A DNA stretch of 64,000 nucleotides from NCBI RefSeq assembly GCF_018798885.1, contig NZ_CP076361.1, forward strand, positions 2,819,501 through 2,883,500. Reading direction: 5' to 3'. This document shows, in pieces, positions 16,430-25,146 of this stretch. Origin of the DNA: Gemmobacter fulvus (GTDB lineage Bacteria; Pseudomonadota; Alphaproteobacteria; Rhodobacterales; Rhodobacteraceae). The notes under the pieces are model-generated. The model was given only the letters and a program-made list of their open reading frames with translations, was not told the origin of the DNA and searched no databases. Position numbers and translations under genes: made by a program. Positions within the stretch are counted from its first letter, which is position 1, and each line of letters begins with the position of its first letter.

Positions 16430-17143
16430 TCAGCCGGTTGTCAGCAGATAGCTGCGGCTGGCGCTGTCAAAGCCGGTGATGCGCTGGCCTTGGGCAAAGG
16501 CCTGTTGCAAGGTGGCGCGGTTTTCCAGACGGGCGGCGCGCGCCGCTGCCGGGTCCGCGTGCAACAAGGCCCCAAAATCGGCGGGCACGGCCACCCGCGC
16601 GGCGGGATCTGTCGGATAGGGCAGTGGCGCGCCTGCGGCACAGGCCACAACGCGCGGGCTGTCCAGAAACCAGTCCGCCATCAGGCGGTCGGACGGCGCA
16701 CCTTTGTTGATGCCCTCCATCGCGCCATAATAATCCGGCAGATAGGTCGAGGCCTGCGCCCCCAGCCGATGAATGTTCAGCGTCGCATTGGGCAGGCGCA
16801 GCGGGTCATAGGTCCAGCGCACATGGCGGATGTCGCGCGCCAGACACCAGTCACGCTGATACCATTTCAGCCGCACCCCCAGCCCCAGCCCGCGCGCCGC
16901 TTCCAGCACGGCCAGCCGGTGCGAATGCTGCACGCCGGGCGTGGCGGTTGGAAAACCGAACACATAACCCAGCATCTGCCCGTCGCGGAACGCCCCCGCT
17001 ACCAGCCCGCCTTCATGCTGCATGACCATCATCAGATCGGCAGGGTCTTCCTTGTCGCCTTCGCCCCAGACGGCGCGTTGCAGCTCTTCTGCGGTGCGGA
17101 ACTCCGCCATGCCGTCCAGATCGCGGAAGGTGATCTCGCTCAT
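16430..17143 (-). CDS. Predicted GNAT N-acyltransferase (COG3375 type), partner of the racemase
   Basis: A 237-residue acyltransferase. The acyl-CoA pocket region is LAVLEAARGLGLGVRLKWYQRDW, equivalent to the Q/RxxGxG/A loop of GNAT proteins; FGFPTATPGVQHSHRL and HVRWTYDPLRLPNATLNIHRLG are conserved in COG3375 proteins. The start overlaps the racemase stop by 4 bp (ATGA), so translation is coupled. In Geobacillus the homologous neighbour of an N-succinylamino-acid racemase is a succinyl-CoA:D-amino-acid N-succinyltransferase; the same role is inferred here. It could use another acyl donor. Confidence 0.8.
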   Translation of the reverse strand: MSEITFRDLDGMAEFRTAEELQRAVWGEGDKEDPADLMMVMQHEGGLVAGAFRDGQMLGYVFGFPTATPGVQHSHRLAVLEAARGLGLGVRLKWYQRDWCLARDIRHVRWTYDPLRLPNATLNIHRLGAQASTYLPDYYGAMEGINKGAPSDRLMADWFLDSPRVVACAAGAPLPYPTDPAARVAVPADFGALLHADPAAARAARLENRATLQQAFAQGQRITGFDSASRSYLLTTG

Positions 17144-18252
17144 GGCCGGAACACCTCGGGCGCGTCCGAGACCGTGGCGAGGAACGCCTGATCCAGCGTC
17201 ACGCCCAAGCCCGGCCCTTCCAGCGGCACCGGCATCCGGCCTGCCACGGTTTCCAGCTTCTGCTCCACGATGTCGCGGTGGAAATAGCGGCTGGCCGAGG
17301 ACACATCGCCGGGTTTGGTGAAGTTCGGCAGGGTGGACAGGTGGATGTTATGGGCGCGGCCCACGCCGCTTTCCAACATGCCGCCACACCAGACCGGCAC
17401 ATTGAAGGCGGCGCACAGATCATGGATGCGCAGGCTGTCCAGATAACCGCCCGACCGCCCGACCTTGATATTGATCACCCGCGCTGCATCGCTTTGCAGC
17501 GCCTTGCGCGCCTCTTGCACGCCCTTGATGCTTTCATCGAGGCAGATCGGCGTGGCAATGCGCTGTTGCAGGGTGGCATGGTCGTGGATGTCATTCCAGG
17601 CCAGCGGTTGTTCGATATAGTCAAGATCGAAGGCATCCAACCGGCCCAGTAGCGCCGTATCGGCGAGCGTATAGCAGGAATTTGCATCTACCGTCAGATG
17701 CGCATCGGGGAAGGCCGCGCGCACCGCGCGCACCAGCGTCAGGTCATGGCCCGGCATGATCTTCAGCTTGATGCGTTTGTAGCCTTGCTCCAGATGGCTG
17801 CCGACCCGTTCGACCGTGCTGTCGATCGGACCGATGCCCAGCGACACGCCGACATCTACCGCGTCGCCCGCGCCGCCCAGTACCGTCTGCAACGGCAGGT
17901 TCAGCGATTTGGCCCAGAGATCCCAGAACGCCATTTCCAGCGTCGCCCGTGCCATCTGATGCCCGCGCCACGGCGCCAGCACCGGCGCCAGCGCCTGCGG
18001 GTTGGCAAAGCTTTTGCCGACCACCGCGGGGATCAGAACATCGCGCAGCAGCGCCAGCGTGCCGGGCAGCGATTCATCCAGATAATCGGGCAGCGGGTCC
18101 ATCACGCCTTCGGCAAACCCTTCGATCCCATCGGCGCGCAGCACCAGAAGCGGGAAGAGCTTCTCATACATCGTGCCGGTGGAGATGGTGAAAGGCGTGA
18201 TTAGCGGCAGGCGCACGAGGCGGAGTTCGGCGCTGTCGATCCTGAGGGGCAT
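17140..18252 (-). CDS. N-acyl (succinyl) amino acid racemase / o-succinylbenzoate synthase-like enolase-superfamily enzyme
   Basis: A 370-residue muconate-lactonising-type enzyme. The catalytic set is complete: K162-x-K164 (RIKLKI) as one base, metal ligands D189 (VDAN), E214 (DYIEQPLAW), D239 (CLDES), and K263 (NIKVGRSGG) as the other base. The N-terminal capping domain (residues 1-110) begins MPLRIDSAELRLVRLPLI. OSBS and NSAR activities share this scaffold; the absence of other menaquinone genes and the overlapping GNAT partner favour the N-succinylamino-acid racemase role in D- to L-amino-acid conversion. The third enzyme of that route, an N-succinyl-L-amino-acid hydrolase, is not seen in the window. 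Confidence 0.85.
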   Translation of the reverse strand: MPLRIDSAELRLVRLPLITPFTISTGTMYEKLFPLLVLRADGIEGFAEGVMDPLPDYLDESLPGTLALLRDVLIPAVVGKSFANPQALAPVLAPWRGHQMARATLEMAFWDLWAKSLNLPLQTVLGGAGDAVDVGVSLGIGPIDSTVERVGSHLEQGYKRIKLKIMPGHDLTLVRAVRAAFPDAHLTVDANSCYTLADTALLGRLDAFDLDYIEQPLAWNDIHDHATLQQRIATPICLDESIKGVQEARKALQSDAARVINIKVGRSGGYLDSLRIHDLCAAFNVPVWCGGMLESGVGRAHNIHLSTLPNFTKPGDVSSASRYFHRDIVEQKLETVAGRMPVPLEGPGLGVTLDQAFLATVSDAPEVFRP

Positions 18253-18328
18253 GGGGAACCTGCTGGTGGTTATATTTTGGGCAGAGCCTCTGCCAAGGCT
18301 GGCGGAAGGTCAAGCCAGCCCGGCAGAA

Positions 18329-18342
18329 TTGACCAAGATCAA
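18329..18342 (+). promoter_or_regulatory. FnrL-type box upstream of the small membrane protein gene
   Basis: TTGAC-CAAG-ATCAA matches the FNR/FnrL consensus TTGAT-N4-ATCAA in nine of ten positions. Its centre is about 70 bp before the ATG at 18406. A class II arrangement (centre at -41.5) would put the transcription start near 18377, leaving a leader of about 29 nt. It is also about 80 bp upstream of the divergent racemase gene, which it could repress or activate. Confidence 0.65.
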
Positions 18343-18405
18343 GGCAAATCGCCGGAAGCGGGCGCATTCTGCAGGTGGACGCGCGTCCGGATCGAGAGGT
18401 TTCAA

Positions 18406-18582
18406 ATGACCCGTCTGATGATGGTTATCTTTTCCATGGCGTCGACCACCCTGATGGGGGTGGGGATCGTGGTGGCGCTGACCACCGGGCACGACACCCT
18501 GCAACCGATCCTGCTGGCGGCAGCGCTTGGTTTTGTGGCGGCGGTGCCGGTCAGCTGGCTGGTGGCGCGGGCACTGGCCTGA
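18406..18582 (+). CDS. Small two-helix membrane protein (often labelled 'CTP synthetase' in Rhodobacteraceae)
   Basis: A 58-residue protein with two hydrophobic segments, roughly residues 3-26 (MMVIFSMASTTLMGVGIVV) and 33-57 (ILLAAALGFVAAVPVSWL), ending ARALA. GAGAGGTTTCAA precedes the ATG. Homologues in this family often carry the database name CTP synthetase, which must be a mistake: nothing of the synthetase or amidotransferase domains is here and the length is a tenth of PyrG. The FnrL box upstream suggests low-oxygen expression. Role unknown. Confidence 0.8.
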   Translation: MTRLMMVIFSMASTTLMGVGIVVALTTGHDTLQPILLAAALGFVAAVPVSWLVARALA

Positions 18583-18591
18583 CAGCGGGGG

Positions 18592-19365
18592 TCAGCTGTT
18601 GAGGAACACGCGCAGGGTATCTTCAAACTCGCGCGGCTTGTCGGCGTGCAGCCAGTGCCCGGCCCCGGCCAGCTTTGCAAAGAGGGCATTGGGGAACAGC
18701 GGGCGGATCAGCGCGCGATGCTCTGGCTTGACATAGGGGCTTTCGCTGCCGGTCAGGAACAGCACCGGGCCATCGAACTGGCCCGTCGGCGCAGGCCAGC
18801 CGACAATTCTGGCCATATCGGCGGCCAGCACATCAAGGTTGAGCCGCCAGCGCGGCCCGCCCTCGGCCTTGAGGTCCAGCGATTGCAGAAAAAATGCCCG
18901 CAGCGGCGCTTCCGGCACGAAGGCGGCAAGGCGGCGGTCGGCCTCGGCGCGGGTGGTCAGATCGGTCAGATCCATCGCCTTCATCGCGGTGATGTATTGC
19001 GTCTGGTCATGCGCATAGGCCACCGGGGCAATATCGGCCACCACCAGACGGCGCACGGCCTCGGGATGGGCAAGGGCCAGCATCATGGACGCCTTGCCGC
19101 CCATGGAATGACCAACCACATCGGCCTGCCCACCGGCGGCGGCAATCACCTCGGCCAGATCGACAGCAAGCTCGGGGTAGGTATGGCTGGGCATCCACGG
19201 GCTTTCGCCATGATTGCGCATGTCCACCGTCAGCACATTGCGCGTGTCCGACAGCCGCTTGGCAATCACGTTCCAGTTGCGGGCCGACCCATAAAGCCCA
19301 TGCGCAATCAGCAGGGGCGGCAGGTCAGAGGGCGTGGTGGCGGGGTGGTGGACAGTGTTCAGCAT
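18592..19365 (-). CDS. Alpha/beta hydrolase (YbfF-like esterase)
   Basis: A 257-residue hydrolase. LIAHGLYGSARNW is the oxyanion-hole region, DVVGHSMGGKASMMLAL holds the nucleophile Ser in G-H-S-M-G, and GAGHWLHADKPREF holds the catalytic His; the Asp lies in the LFLTGSESPYV strand. The arrangement with MRNHGES is that of the YbfF family, which hydrolyses acyl-CoAs and short-chain esters. Its ATG is at 19365; it converges with the small membrane protein gene, whose stop is 9 bp away. Substrate unknown. Confidence 0.88.
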   Translation of the reverse strand: MLNTVHHPATTPSDLPPLLIAHGLYGSARNWNVIAKRLSDTRNVLTVDMRNHGESPWMPSHTYPELAVDLAEVIAAAGGQADVVGHSMGGKASMMLALAHPEAVRRLVVADIAPVAYAHDQTQYITAMKAMDLTDLTTRAEADRRLAAFVPEAPLRAFFLQSLDLKAEGGPRWRLNLDVLAADMARIVGWPAPTGQFDGPVLFLTGSESPYVKPEHRALIRPLFPNALFAKLAGAGHWLHADKPREFEDTLRVFLNS

Positions 19366-19464
19366 GAAACAGGTTTAGCCTCCCGCACGCGGCACGGCCA
19401 GAGGTGTTGAAGCGCCCCGCGCTGCGGCGTAAGCTTCGGGCAACGAAAAACCGGGGCAGGGACA

Positions 19465-19836
19465 ATGGGCGCGATCACCATACAGCAGATGGCCGACCGC
19501 GTGGCGGGCCTGATGGAGGACCGGCTGCGCATCCGGGGCAATGGTCTGGCTGACAAGCTGGGCCGGGGCGGCGGGCGGCTGCCGCGCAAGGTGCGGGCGG
19601 CAGCAGGTCGGCTGGCCGAAGCCGCGCATATGTCGCAGAACCCGAAACTGCTGTTGCAGGTGGACGAGGGCGAGGTGGCCGAAGCCTATGACATCTGCGT
19701 GCGGTATCTCGCGCCGCTTGGGGCCGCCGCGCGGCGCAAGGGCCTGCTGATGGGCATGGCGGCGCAGATCACCTTCGGCTTTCTGGTGCTGGCGGCCGGG
19801 GTTCTGCTGGTGCTGAAATGGCGTGGGCTGGTCTGA
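19465..19836 (+). CDS. Hypothetical protein with a C-terminal membrane segment
   Basis: A 123-residue protein without a family I recognise. The first ~90 residues are basic and soluble (MGAITIQQMADRVAGLMED; DKLGRGGGRLPRKVRAAAGRL), resembling a cytosolic helical bundle; residues about 97-118 (AAQITFGFLVLAAGVLLVL) form one transmembrane helix followed by KWRGLV. So it is probably a tail-anchored inner-membrane protein with its bulk in the cytoplasm. Its last 68 bases overlap the 3' end of the convergent DUF817 gene, which suggests that both transcripts form a short duplex unless terminated. Confidence 0.7.
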   Translation: MGAITIQQMADRVAGLMEDRLRIRGNGLADKLGRGGGRLPRKVRAAAGRLAEAAHMSQNPKLLLQVDEGEVAEAYDICVRYLAPLGAAARRKGLLMGMAAQITFGFLVLAAGVLLVLKWRGLV

Positions 19837-20656
19837 GTGCGGCGCGGCTGACCAAGGTCACAGTGACGAAGGCCACATAGAGCAGCAGATACCACGCCCC
19901 CAGTTTGCCAAAGCTGACCCATTGGCCGGGGATCTGCCCGGAATAGAGCCAGGTGCCGGTGGCGGTGCCGATATTCTCGGCCACCCAGAGCGCAAGGCTC
20001 GACAGAAAGGCGGCAAGCGGCAGCGGCATCCACCAGTCGCGGTCCGAGATGCGGAACCAGACGCGGGTGCGGGCAAACAGCAGCAGCGAGGCCGCAAACA
20101 GCCCCAGCCGGATATCCGGCACAAAGTGATGCGCAAAGAAATTGACATAGATGGCACTGGCAAACAGCACCGTCAGCCAGAATGGCGGGTAGGGGGCAAA
20201 GCGCATGTCAAAGATGCGGATCACCCGCGCCATATAGCTGCCGACCGAGGCATACATGAACCCTGAGAACAGCGGCACGCCCAGCAGCTTCAACACGGCG
20301 GGTTCGGGATAACTCCAGCTGCCCGCGCCGACCTTGAACCATTCCATCGCCGTGCCGGTCAGATGAAACAGCAGGATCACCCGCGCCTCTTCCCAGGTTT
20401 CCAGCCGCGCCCACAGAAACAGTGCCTGCGTGGCGATGGCAAACAGGAACAGCGCATCATAGCGGTGCAGCGGCCAGTCCGGTTGCCAGACCGCGCGGCT
20501 GATCAGAATGGCCGCCAGCAGCAGCCCGCCGAACAGGCAGGCCCAACCCTGTTTCAGCACGAACATGGTGATTTCGGCCAACCCATAGGGCAGGCGCGCG
20601 CGTGCCCAATCGCCAAGGCGGCGTTCGATCCGGGTCGAGTGCGGGGCGTGGGACAT
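19769..20656 (-). CDS. DUF817 integral membrane protein
   Basis: About 295 residues and eight or so hydrophobic helices. Conserved landmarks of DUF817 (YoaT-like) proteins are present: MFVLKQGWACLFGGLLLAA, HLTGTAMEWFKVGAGSWSYPE, VPLFSGFMYASVGSYMAR and VAENIGTATGTWLYSGQIPG, with conserved charged residues in the helices. ATG at 20656 (MSHAPHSTRIERRLGDW) is used; a TTG 42 bases earlier is possible because a clear ribosome site is missing at the ATG. It overlaps the convergent gene at 19465-19836. Function unknown. Confidence 0.82.
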   Translation of the reverse strand: MSHAPHSTRIERRLGDWARARLPYGLAEITMFVLKQGWACLFGGLLLAAILISRAVWQPDWPLHRYDALFLFAIATQALFLWARLETWEEARVILLFHLTGTAMEWFKVGAGSWSYPEPAVLKLLGVPLFSGFMYASVGSYMARVIRIFDMRFAPYPPFWLTVLFASAIYVNFFAHHFVPDIRLGLFAASLLLFARTRVWFRISDRDWWMPLPLAAFLSSLALWVAENIGTATGTWLYSGQIPGQWVSFGKLGAWYLLLYVAFVTVTLVSRAALRPAHAISAPAEPRPPAPESRR

Positions 20657-20702
20657 GGAGGATATGGGGCCGGGCAAACGCCGGCGCCTCTCTTGCAAGG
20701 AA

Positions 20703-20727
20703 AAAGGCCCCGCATCGCGGGGCCTTT
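20703..20727. terminator. Bidirectional terminator after glyA
   Basis: AAAGGCCCCGC and GCGGGGCCTTT pair over 11 bp with loop ATC, 6 bp beyond the glyA stop. On the minus strand the hairpin is followed by a T run (TTTTTCC). Confidence 0.9.
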
Positions 20728-20732
20728 CGGGA

Positions 20733-22025
20733 TCAGAGCGTCGGGTAGAGCGGGAATTTGGCGCAAAGGTCTGCGACCTTGGCCTTCACCGCAGCTTCGA
20801 CCTCGGCATTGCCGTCTTCACCATTTGCAGCCAGACCGTCGACCACTTCGGTGATCCACTGGCCGATCAGGCGGAATTCAGCCTCGCCAAAACCACGGGT
20901 CGTCCCGGCCGGGGTGCCAAGGCGCACGCCCGAGGTGACGGTCGGCTTTTCCGGGTCAAACGGGATGCCGTTCTTGTTGCAGGTGATATGCGCCCGGCCA
21001 AGTGCCTTTTCGGTCGCATTGCCCTTCACGCCTTTCGGGCGCAGGTCCACCAGCATCACATGGGTATCGGTGCCGCCGGTGACGATATCGAGGCCCCCTT
21101 TCATCAGCTCATCGGCCAGCGCCTGCGCGTTCTTGATGACCTGTGCCGCATAGTCCTTGAACTCGGGGCGCAGCGCCTCGCCAAAGGCCACGGCCTTGGC
21201 GGCGATCACATGCATCAGCGGACCGCCCTGAATGCCCGGGAAGATCGCCGAATTCACCTTTTTGGCGATCTCTTCGTTATTGGTCAGGATCATGCCGCCA
21301 CGCGGGCCGCGCAGGGTTTTATGCGTGGTGGTGGTGGCGACATCGGCATAGGGGAAGGGCGAGGGGTGCTGGCCACCGGCCACCAGACCGGCGAAATGCG
21401 CCATGTCCACCATGAGGTAGGCACCAACCTTGTCGGCAATCGCGCGGAAGCGGGCAAAGTCGATCTGGCGCGGCACAGCAGAGCCACCGGCGATGATCAG
21501 CTTGGGCTGATGTTCCACTGCAAGCGCCTCAAGCTGATCATAGTCGATCAGGCTGTCTTGCTGGCGCACGCCATATTTGATCGCGTTGAACCATTTGCCG
21601 GACTGGTTCGGGGCCGCCCCATGCGTCAGGTGCCCGCCCGAGGCGAGATCCATGCCCAGAATGGTGTCGCCGGGTTTGATCAGCGCCTGAAACACGCCCT
21701 GATTGGCCTGGCTGCCGGAGTTGGGCTGCACATTGGCAAAGGCACAGCCAAACAGCTGTTTGGCCCGCTCGATTGCCAGATTCTCGGCCACATCGACGAA
21801 CTGGCAGCCGCCATAATACCGCTTGCCCGGATAGCCTTCGGCATATTTGTTGGTCATCACCGACCCCTGCGCTTCCATCACGGCGCGCGAGACGATGTTT
21901 TCCGAGGCGATCAGCTCGATCTCGTCGCGCTGGCGGCCGAGTTCCGAGGTGATCGAACCGAACAGTTCGGGATCACGGGTGGCGAGGGCTTCGGTGAAGA
22001 AACCGGAATCGCGGCTGGCAGTCAT
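20733..22025 (-). CDS. glyA: Serine hydroxymethyltransferase
   Basis: PLP enzyme that interconverts serine and glycine with tetrahydrofolate and feeds one-carbon units. 430 residues; the PLP lysine is in [16 protein letters not shown], and the substrate-binding motifs [23 protein letters not shown], and [13 protein letters not shown] are present. ATG at 22025 ([10 protein letters not shown]) follows GGAGACGCCC; twelve further codons upstream lack homology. Monocistronic, with its own terminator at 20703-20727 and divergent from the nadK gene. Confidence 0.97.
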   Translation of the reverse strand: MTASRDSGFFTEALATRDPELFGSITSELGRQRDEIELIASENIVSRAVMEAQGSVMTNKYAEGYPGKRYYGGCQFVDVAENLAIERAKQLFGCAFANVQPNSGSQANQGVFQALIKPGDTILGMDLASGGHLTHGAAPNQSGKWFNAIKYGVRQQDSLIDYDQLEALAVEHQPKLIIAGGSAVPRQIDFARFRAIADKVGAYLMVDMAHFAGLVAGGQHPSPFPYADVATTTTHKTLRGPRGGMILTNNEEIAKKVNSAIFPGIQGGPLMHVIAAKAVAFGEALRPEFKDYAAQVIKNAQALADELMKGGLDIVTGGTDTHVMLVDLRPKGVKGNATEKALGRAHITCNKNGIPFDPEKPTVTSGVRLGTPAGTTRGFGEAEFRLIGQWITEVVDGLAANGEDGNAEVEAAVKAKVADLCAKFPLYPTL

Positions 22026-22235
22026 GGGCGTCTCCTGTTGGGAAGTCGTATTCGCGGCCATTTAGACCATGCCCCCTGCGACAGGGAAGGGCAGAAACCG
22101 ACATCGCGCCGGATTCAAGCGAAGTGCGTGTAGCGTATCGGAAACTTTTTGTCTGCGAACAGGCCGGGCGAGGGGTTGAGTTTGCCCGGCGCGCAGCCCA
22201 AGACTGGCGCGCAAGGACAAGGAAGGACATGCCCC

Positions 22236-22991
22236 ATGCGCATCGGATTCCGGGCCAGCAACGCCCCCGCCGCCCAACAGGCCTTGGCAGAGCTGACCGC
22301 CCGTCACGGCGACGTTCCGGTGCAGAAGGCCGAGGTGATCGTGGCGCTGGGGGGCGACGGGTTCATGCTGCAAACCCTGCATGAAACCCAAAGTCTGGAA
22401 CTGCCGGTTTACGGCATGAACTGTGGCACAATCGGCTTTTTGATGAATATCTACGCCGAAACCGGGCTGGAACAGCGCTTGGCAGTGGCCGAAGAAGAGG
22501 TGATCAACCCTTTGGCCATGCACGCGGTCACGGCATCGGGGCGCGAATACCGGGCGCTGGCGATCAATGAGGTCAGCCTGCTGCGCGCAGGGCCGCAGGC
22601 GGCAAAGCTGCGCATTTCTGTGGATGGGCGGGAGCGGATGCCGGAGCTGGTCTGTGACGGCGCGCTGCTTTGCACCCCTGCGGGATCGACGGCCTATAAC
22701 TATTCGGCGCATGGCCCGATTCTGCCGATCGGGTCGGACGTGCTGGCGCTGACCGCGATGGCGGCGTTCCGGCCCCGGCGCTGGCGCGGGGCCTTGCTGC
22801 CCAAAACCGCCACGGTGCGCTTTGATGTGCTGGAGCCTGCCAAACGCCCGGTGATGGCGGATGCGGATGGCCGGTCGTTCCGCGATGTGCTGAGTGTCGA
22901 GATCCGTTCGGAACCGACGGTGCGCCACCGGATCCTGTTCGACCCCGGTCATGGTCTGGAAGAACGCCTGACGCATGAGCAGTTCATCTGA
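22236..22991 (+). CDS. nadK: NAD kinase
   Basis: Phosphorylates NAD to NADP. 251 residues: the ATP-binding GGDG motif (residues 39-42, VIVALGGDGFMLQTLH), NCGTIGFLMN, the NAD-contacting L-A-I-N-E-V-S-L, and the conserved TPAGSTAYNYSAHGPI loop. It is of the short alphaproteobacterial type. GGAAGGACATGCCCC precedes ATG at 22236. It converges with prpE, with a strong hairpin between. Confidence 0.93.
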   Translation: MRIGFRASNAPAAQQALAELTARHGDVPVQKAEVIVALGGDGFMLQTLHETQSLELPVYGMNCGTIGFLMNIYAETGLEQRLAVAEEEVINPLAMHAVTASGREYRALAINEVSLLRAGPQAAKLRISVDGRERMPELVCDGALLCTPAGSTAYNYSAHGPILPIGSDVLALTAMAAFRPRRWRGALLPKTATVRFDVLEPAKRPVMADADGRSFRDVLSVEIRSEPTVRHRILFDPGHGLEERLTHEQFI

Positions 22992-23022
22992 ACCGCAACC
23001 GCCGACCGCCCGGCGATTATTC

Positions 23023-23053
23023 CGGCCCGGCAAGGGGATCCCCTGCCGGGCCG
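23023..23053. terminator. GC-rich hairpin between convergent nadK and prpE
   Basis: CGGCCCGGCA (23023-23032) pairs with TGCCGGGCCG (23044-23053); an inner GGGG/CCCC pair extends it past a one-base bulge. It lies about midway between the two stop codons. There is no T run. Confidence 0.6.
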
Positions 23054-23063
23054 CTGTGCAAAC

Positions 23064-24968
23064 TTAGCCGCGAGCGAGACCCAGAGCCTGCAAGGCCGTG
23101 CGGATTTCATCCAGAACCGCCGGATCGTCGATGGTCGCGGGCAGTTTGAACGGTGCGTCATCCGCGATCTTCACCATGGTGGAGCGCAGGATCTTGCCCG
23201 AGCGTGTTTTGGGCAGGCGGTCGACCACGCAGGCACGCTTGAAATCAGCGACGGGGCCGATCTTTTCGCGCATCAGGCTGACACATTCCTTGACCACATC
23301 GGCATGATCGCGGCCCGAGCCTTTGTTGAGGCACAGGAACCCCAGCGGCGACTGCCCTTTCAACGCATCCGCCACACCGATCACCGCACATTCCGCGACA
23401 TCGGGATGGCCTGCCAGCACCTCTTCCATCGCGCCGGTCGACAGGCGGTGGCCCGCGACGTTGATCACGTCATCGGTGCGCGCCATGATGTAAAGATAGC
23501 CGTCCTCGTCGATATAACCCGCATCGCCGGTTTCATAATAGCCGGGGAAATGGCTGAGATAGGCCTTCTGGAACCGCTCTGGTGCATTCCACAGCGTCGG
23601 CAGGGTGCCGGGCGGCAGCGGCAGCTTGATTGCAATCGCGCCCAGCGTGCCCGAGGACACCGGATGCCCGCCTTCGTCCAGCACCTGCACATCATAGCCC
23701 GGCATCGGCACAGAGGGGCTGCCCAGCTTGACCGGCAGCTCTTCGATGCCCAGCGGGTTTGCGGCAATCGGCCAGCCGGTTTCGGTCTGCCACCAATGGT
23801 CGATCACCGGCACCTTCAGATGGCGCTGGGCCCATTGGATCGTATCTGGATCGGCGCGCTCTCCGGCCAGATAGAGCGCAAACAGGCCCTTCAGATCGTA
23901 ATTGCGGATCAGCAGCCCTTCCGGGTCATCGCGCTTGATGGCGCGCAGTGCAGTGGGGGCGGTGAAGAAGCTTTTGACCTTATGCTCGCTGATCACTCGC
24001 CAGAAGGTGCCTGCATCCGGCGTGCCGACCGGCTTGCCCTCGAACACCAGTGTGGTGCAGCCCGCAATCAGCGGGCCATAGCAGATATAGCTGTGCCCCA
24101 CGACCCAGCCCACATCCGAGGCGGCCCAGAACACATCGCCCACGCCCACGTTGAAAATGGCGCGCATCGACCAGTTCAGCGCCACCAGATGCCCGGCGGT
24201 GGCCCGCACCACGCCTTTCGGCGCGCCGGTGGTGCCGGAAGTATAGAGGATATAGGCGGGGTGGTTGCCGTCGACCGGCACGCAATCGGCAGGCTCCACC
24301 CCATACTGGAAGGTATGCCAGGCCACATCACGGCCCTCGATCAGCTTGGCAACCTCTTGTTCGCGCTGGAAGATCACGCAGAAATCCGGCTTGTGGTCGG
24401 CCAGTTCGATCGCGCCATCCAGCAGCGGCTTGTAATGCACCACGCGGTTCGGTTCGATCCCGCAGGAGGCGGCAATGATTGCCTTGGGTTTGCAGTCGTC
24501 GATCCGCACCGCCAGCTCATTGGCGGCAAACCCGCCGAACACCACCGAATGAACGGCACCGAGCCGGGCGCAGGCCAGCATCGCTTCCAGCGCTTCGGGC
24601 ACCATCGGCATATAGATGATGACCCGGTCGCCCTTTTCCACGCCCTTGGCGCGCAGCGCCCCGGCGAGGGTGGACACACGCGTCAGCAGTTCGGCATAGG
24701 TGATGCCATGTTTGGTATGGGTCACCGGGCTGTCATGGATGATCGCCAGCTGATCGCCGCGCCCGGCCAGAACATGGCGGTCCACCGCGTTCCAGCAGGC
24801 ATTCACCTGCGCATCGGTATACCATTCATACAGCGGCGCCTGATCGGCATTCAGCGCGCGGGAAGGGTGCTTGATCCAGTCGATGCCGCCTGCGGCCTTC
24901 ATCCAGAACCCCTCGGGATCTGCCTTCCAGCCATCATAGATTTCTGCATAAGCGCCACTGTATGCCAT
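23064..24968 (-). CDS. prpE: Propionyl-CoA synthetase
   Basis: AMP-forming acyl-CoA ligase activating propionate (and acetate less well). 634 residues; N-terminal MAYSGAYAEIYDGWKADPEGFW and WIKHPSRALNADQAPLYEWY are typical of PrpE rather than Acs. AMP-binding core: YILYTSGTTGAPKGVVR (P-loop), HWWQTETGWPIAANP (motif with the acyl-pocket residues), YYETGDAGYIDEDGY, and the C-terminal PKTRSGKILRSTM with the acetylatable catalytic lysine. GGAGGAGGCATACA precedes the ATG. Two RamB/ScfR-like sites lie 130-190 bp upstream. In relatives PrpE feeds the propionyl-CoA carboxylase/methylmalonyl-CoA mutase route; meaB of that route is at 48729. Confidence 0.92.
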   Translation of the reverse strand: MAYSGAYAEIYDGWKADPEGFWMKAAGGIDWIKHPSRALNADQAPLYEWYTDAQVNACWNAVDRHVLAGRGDQLAIIHDSPVTHTKHGITYAELLTRVSTLAGALRAKGVEKGDRVIIYMPMVPEALEAMLACARLGAVHSVVFGGFAANELAVRIDDCKPKAIIAASCGIEPNRVVHYKPLLDGAIELADHKPDFCVIFQREQEVAKLIEGRDVAWHTFQYGVEPADCVPVDGNHPAYILYTSGTTGAPKGVVRATAGHLVALNWSMRAIFNVGVGDVFWAASDVGWVVGHSYICYGPLIAGCTTLVFEGKPVGTPDAGTFWRVISEHKVKSFFTAPTALRAIKRDDPEGLLIRNYDLKGLFALYLAGERADPDTIQWAQRHLKVPVIDHWWQTETGWPIAANPLGIEELPVKLGSPSVPMPGYDVQVLDEGGHPVSSGTLGAIAIKLPLPPGTLPTLWNAPERFQKAYLSHFPGYYETGDAGYIDEDGYLYIMARTDDVINVAGHRLSTGAMEEVLAGHPDVAECAVIGVADALKGQSPLGFLCLNKGSGRDHADVVKECVSLMREKIGPVADFKRACVVDRLPKTRSGKILRSTMVKIADDAPFKLPATIDDPAVLDEIRTALQALGLARG

Positions 24969-25097
24969 TGTATGCCTCCTCCTCCGACTTGCTGCGTTGT
25001 TACGCGACGGCGGGTGAGTCTCGCAACGCTGTTACCGGTCACGGAACGGCGCTGGGGCAGAATAATTTGCAATTTATGCGGATGTGGATTGGCAAAC

Positions 25098-25109
25098 TTT
25101 TGCAAAGTT
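25098..25109 (-). promoter_or_regulatory. RamB/ScfR-like site 1 upstream of prpE
   Basis: The minus strand reads AACTTTGCAAAA, containing ACTTTGCAAA, the core described for RamB in Corynebacterium and akin to the TTTGCAAA repeats reported for the ScfR protein PccR of Rhodobacter sphaeroides. The adjoining plus-strand GGCAAACTT gives a second half 10 bp away. Confidence 0.5.
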
Positions 25110-25146
25110 GCGCGATATGCCAATAATTCAACGCAGTCAGGCCGGG

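Noticed and set aside
17824-17836. A third copy of the istA hairpin loop (TCGGACCGATGCC on the plus strand)
   Set aside because: It is one base off the loop complement, lies in the conserved coding sequence of the racemase (GIGPID), and its flanks do not pair.
17140-18252. Menaquinone gene menC
   Set aside because: The active site cannot separate OSBS from racemase, but no other men gene is present and the overlapping GNAT partner supports the racemase role.
18406-18582. CTP synthetase
   Set aside because: 58 residues with two membrane helices and no ATP-grasp-like or glutamine amidotransferase motif; the common database name is unsupported.
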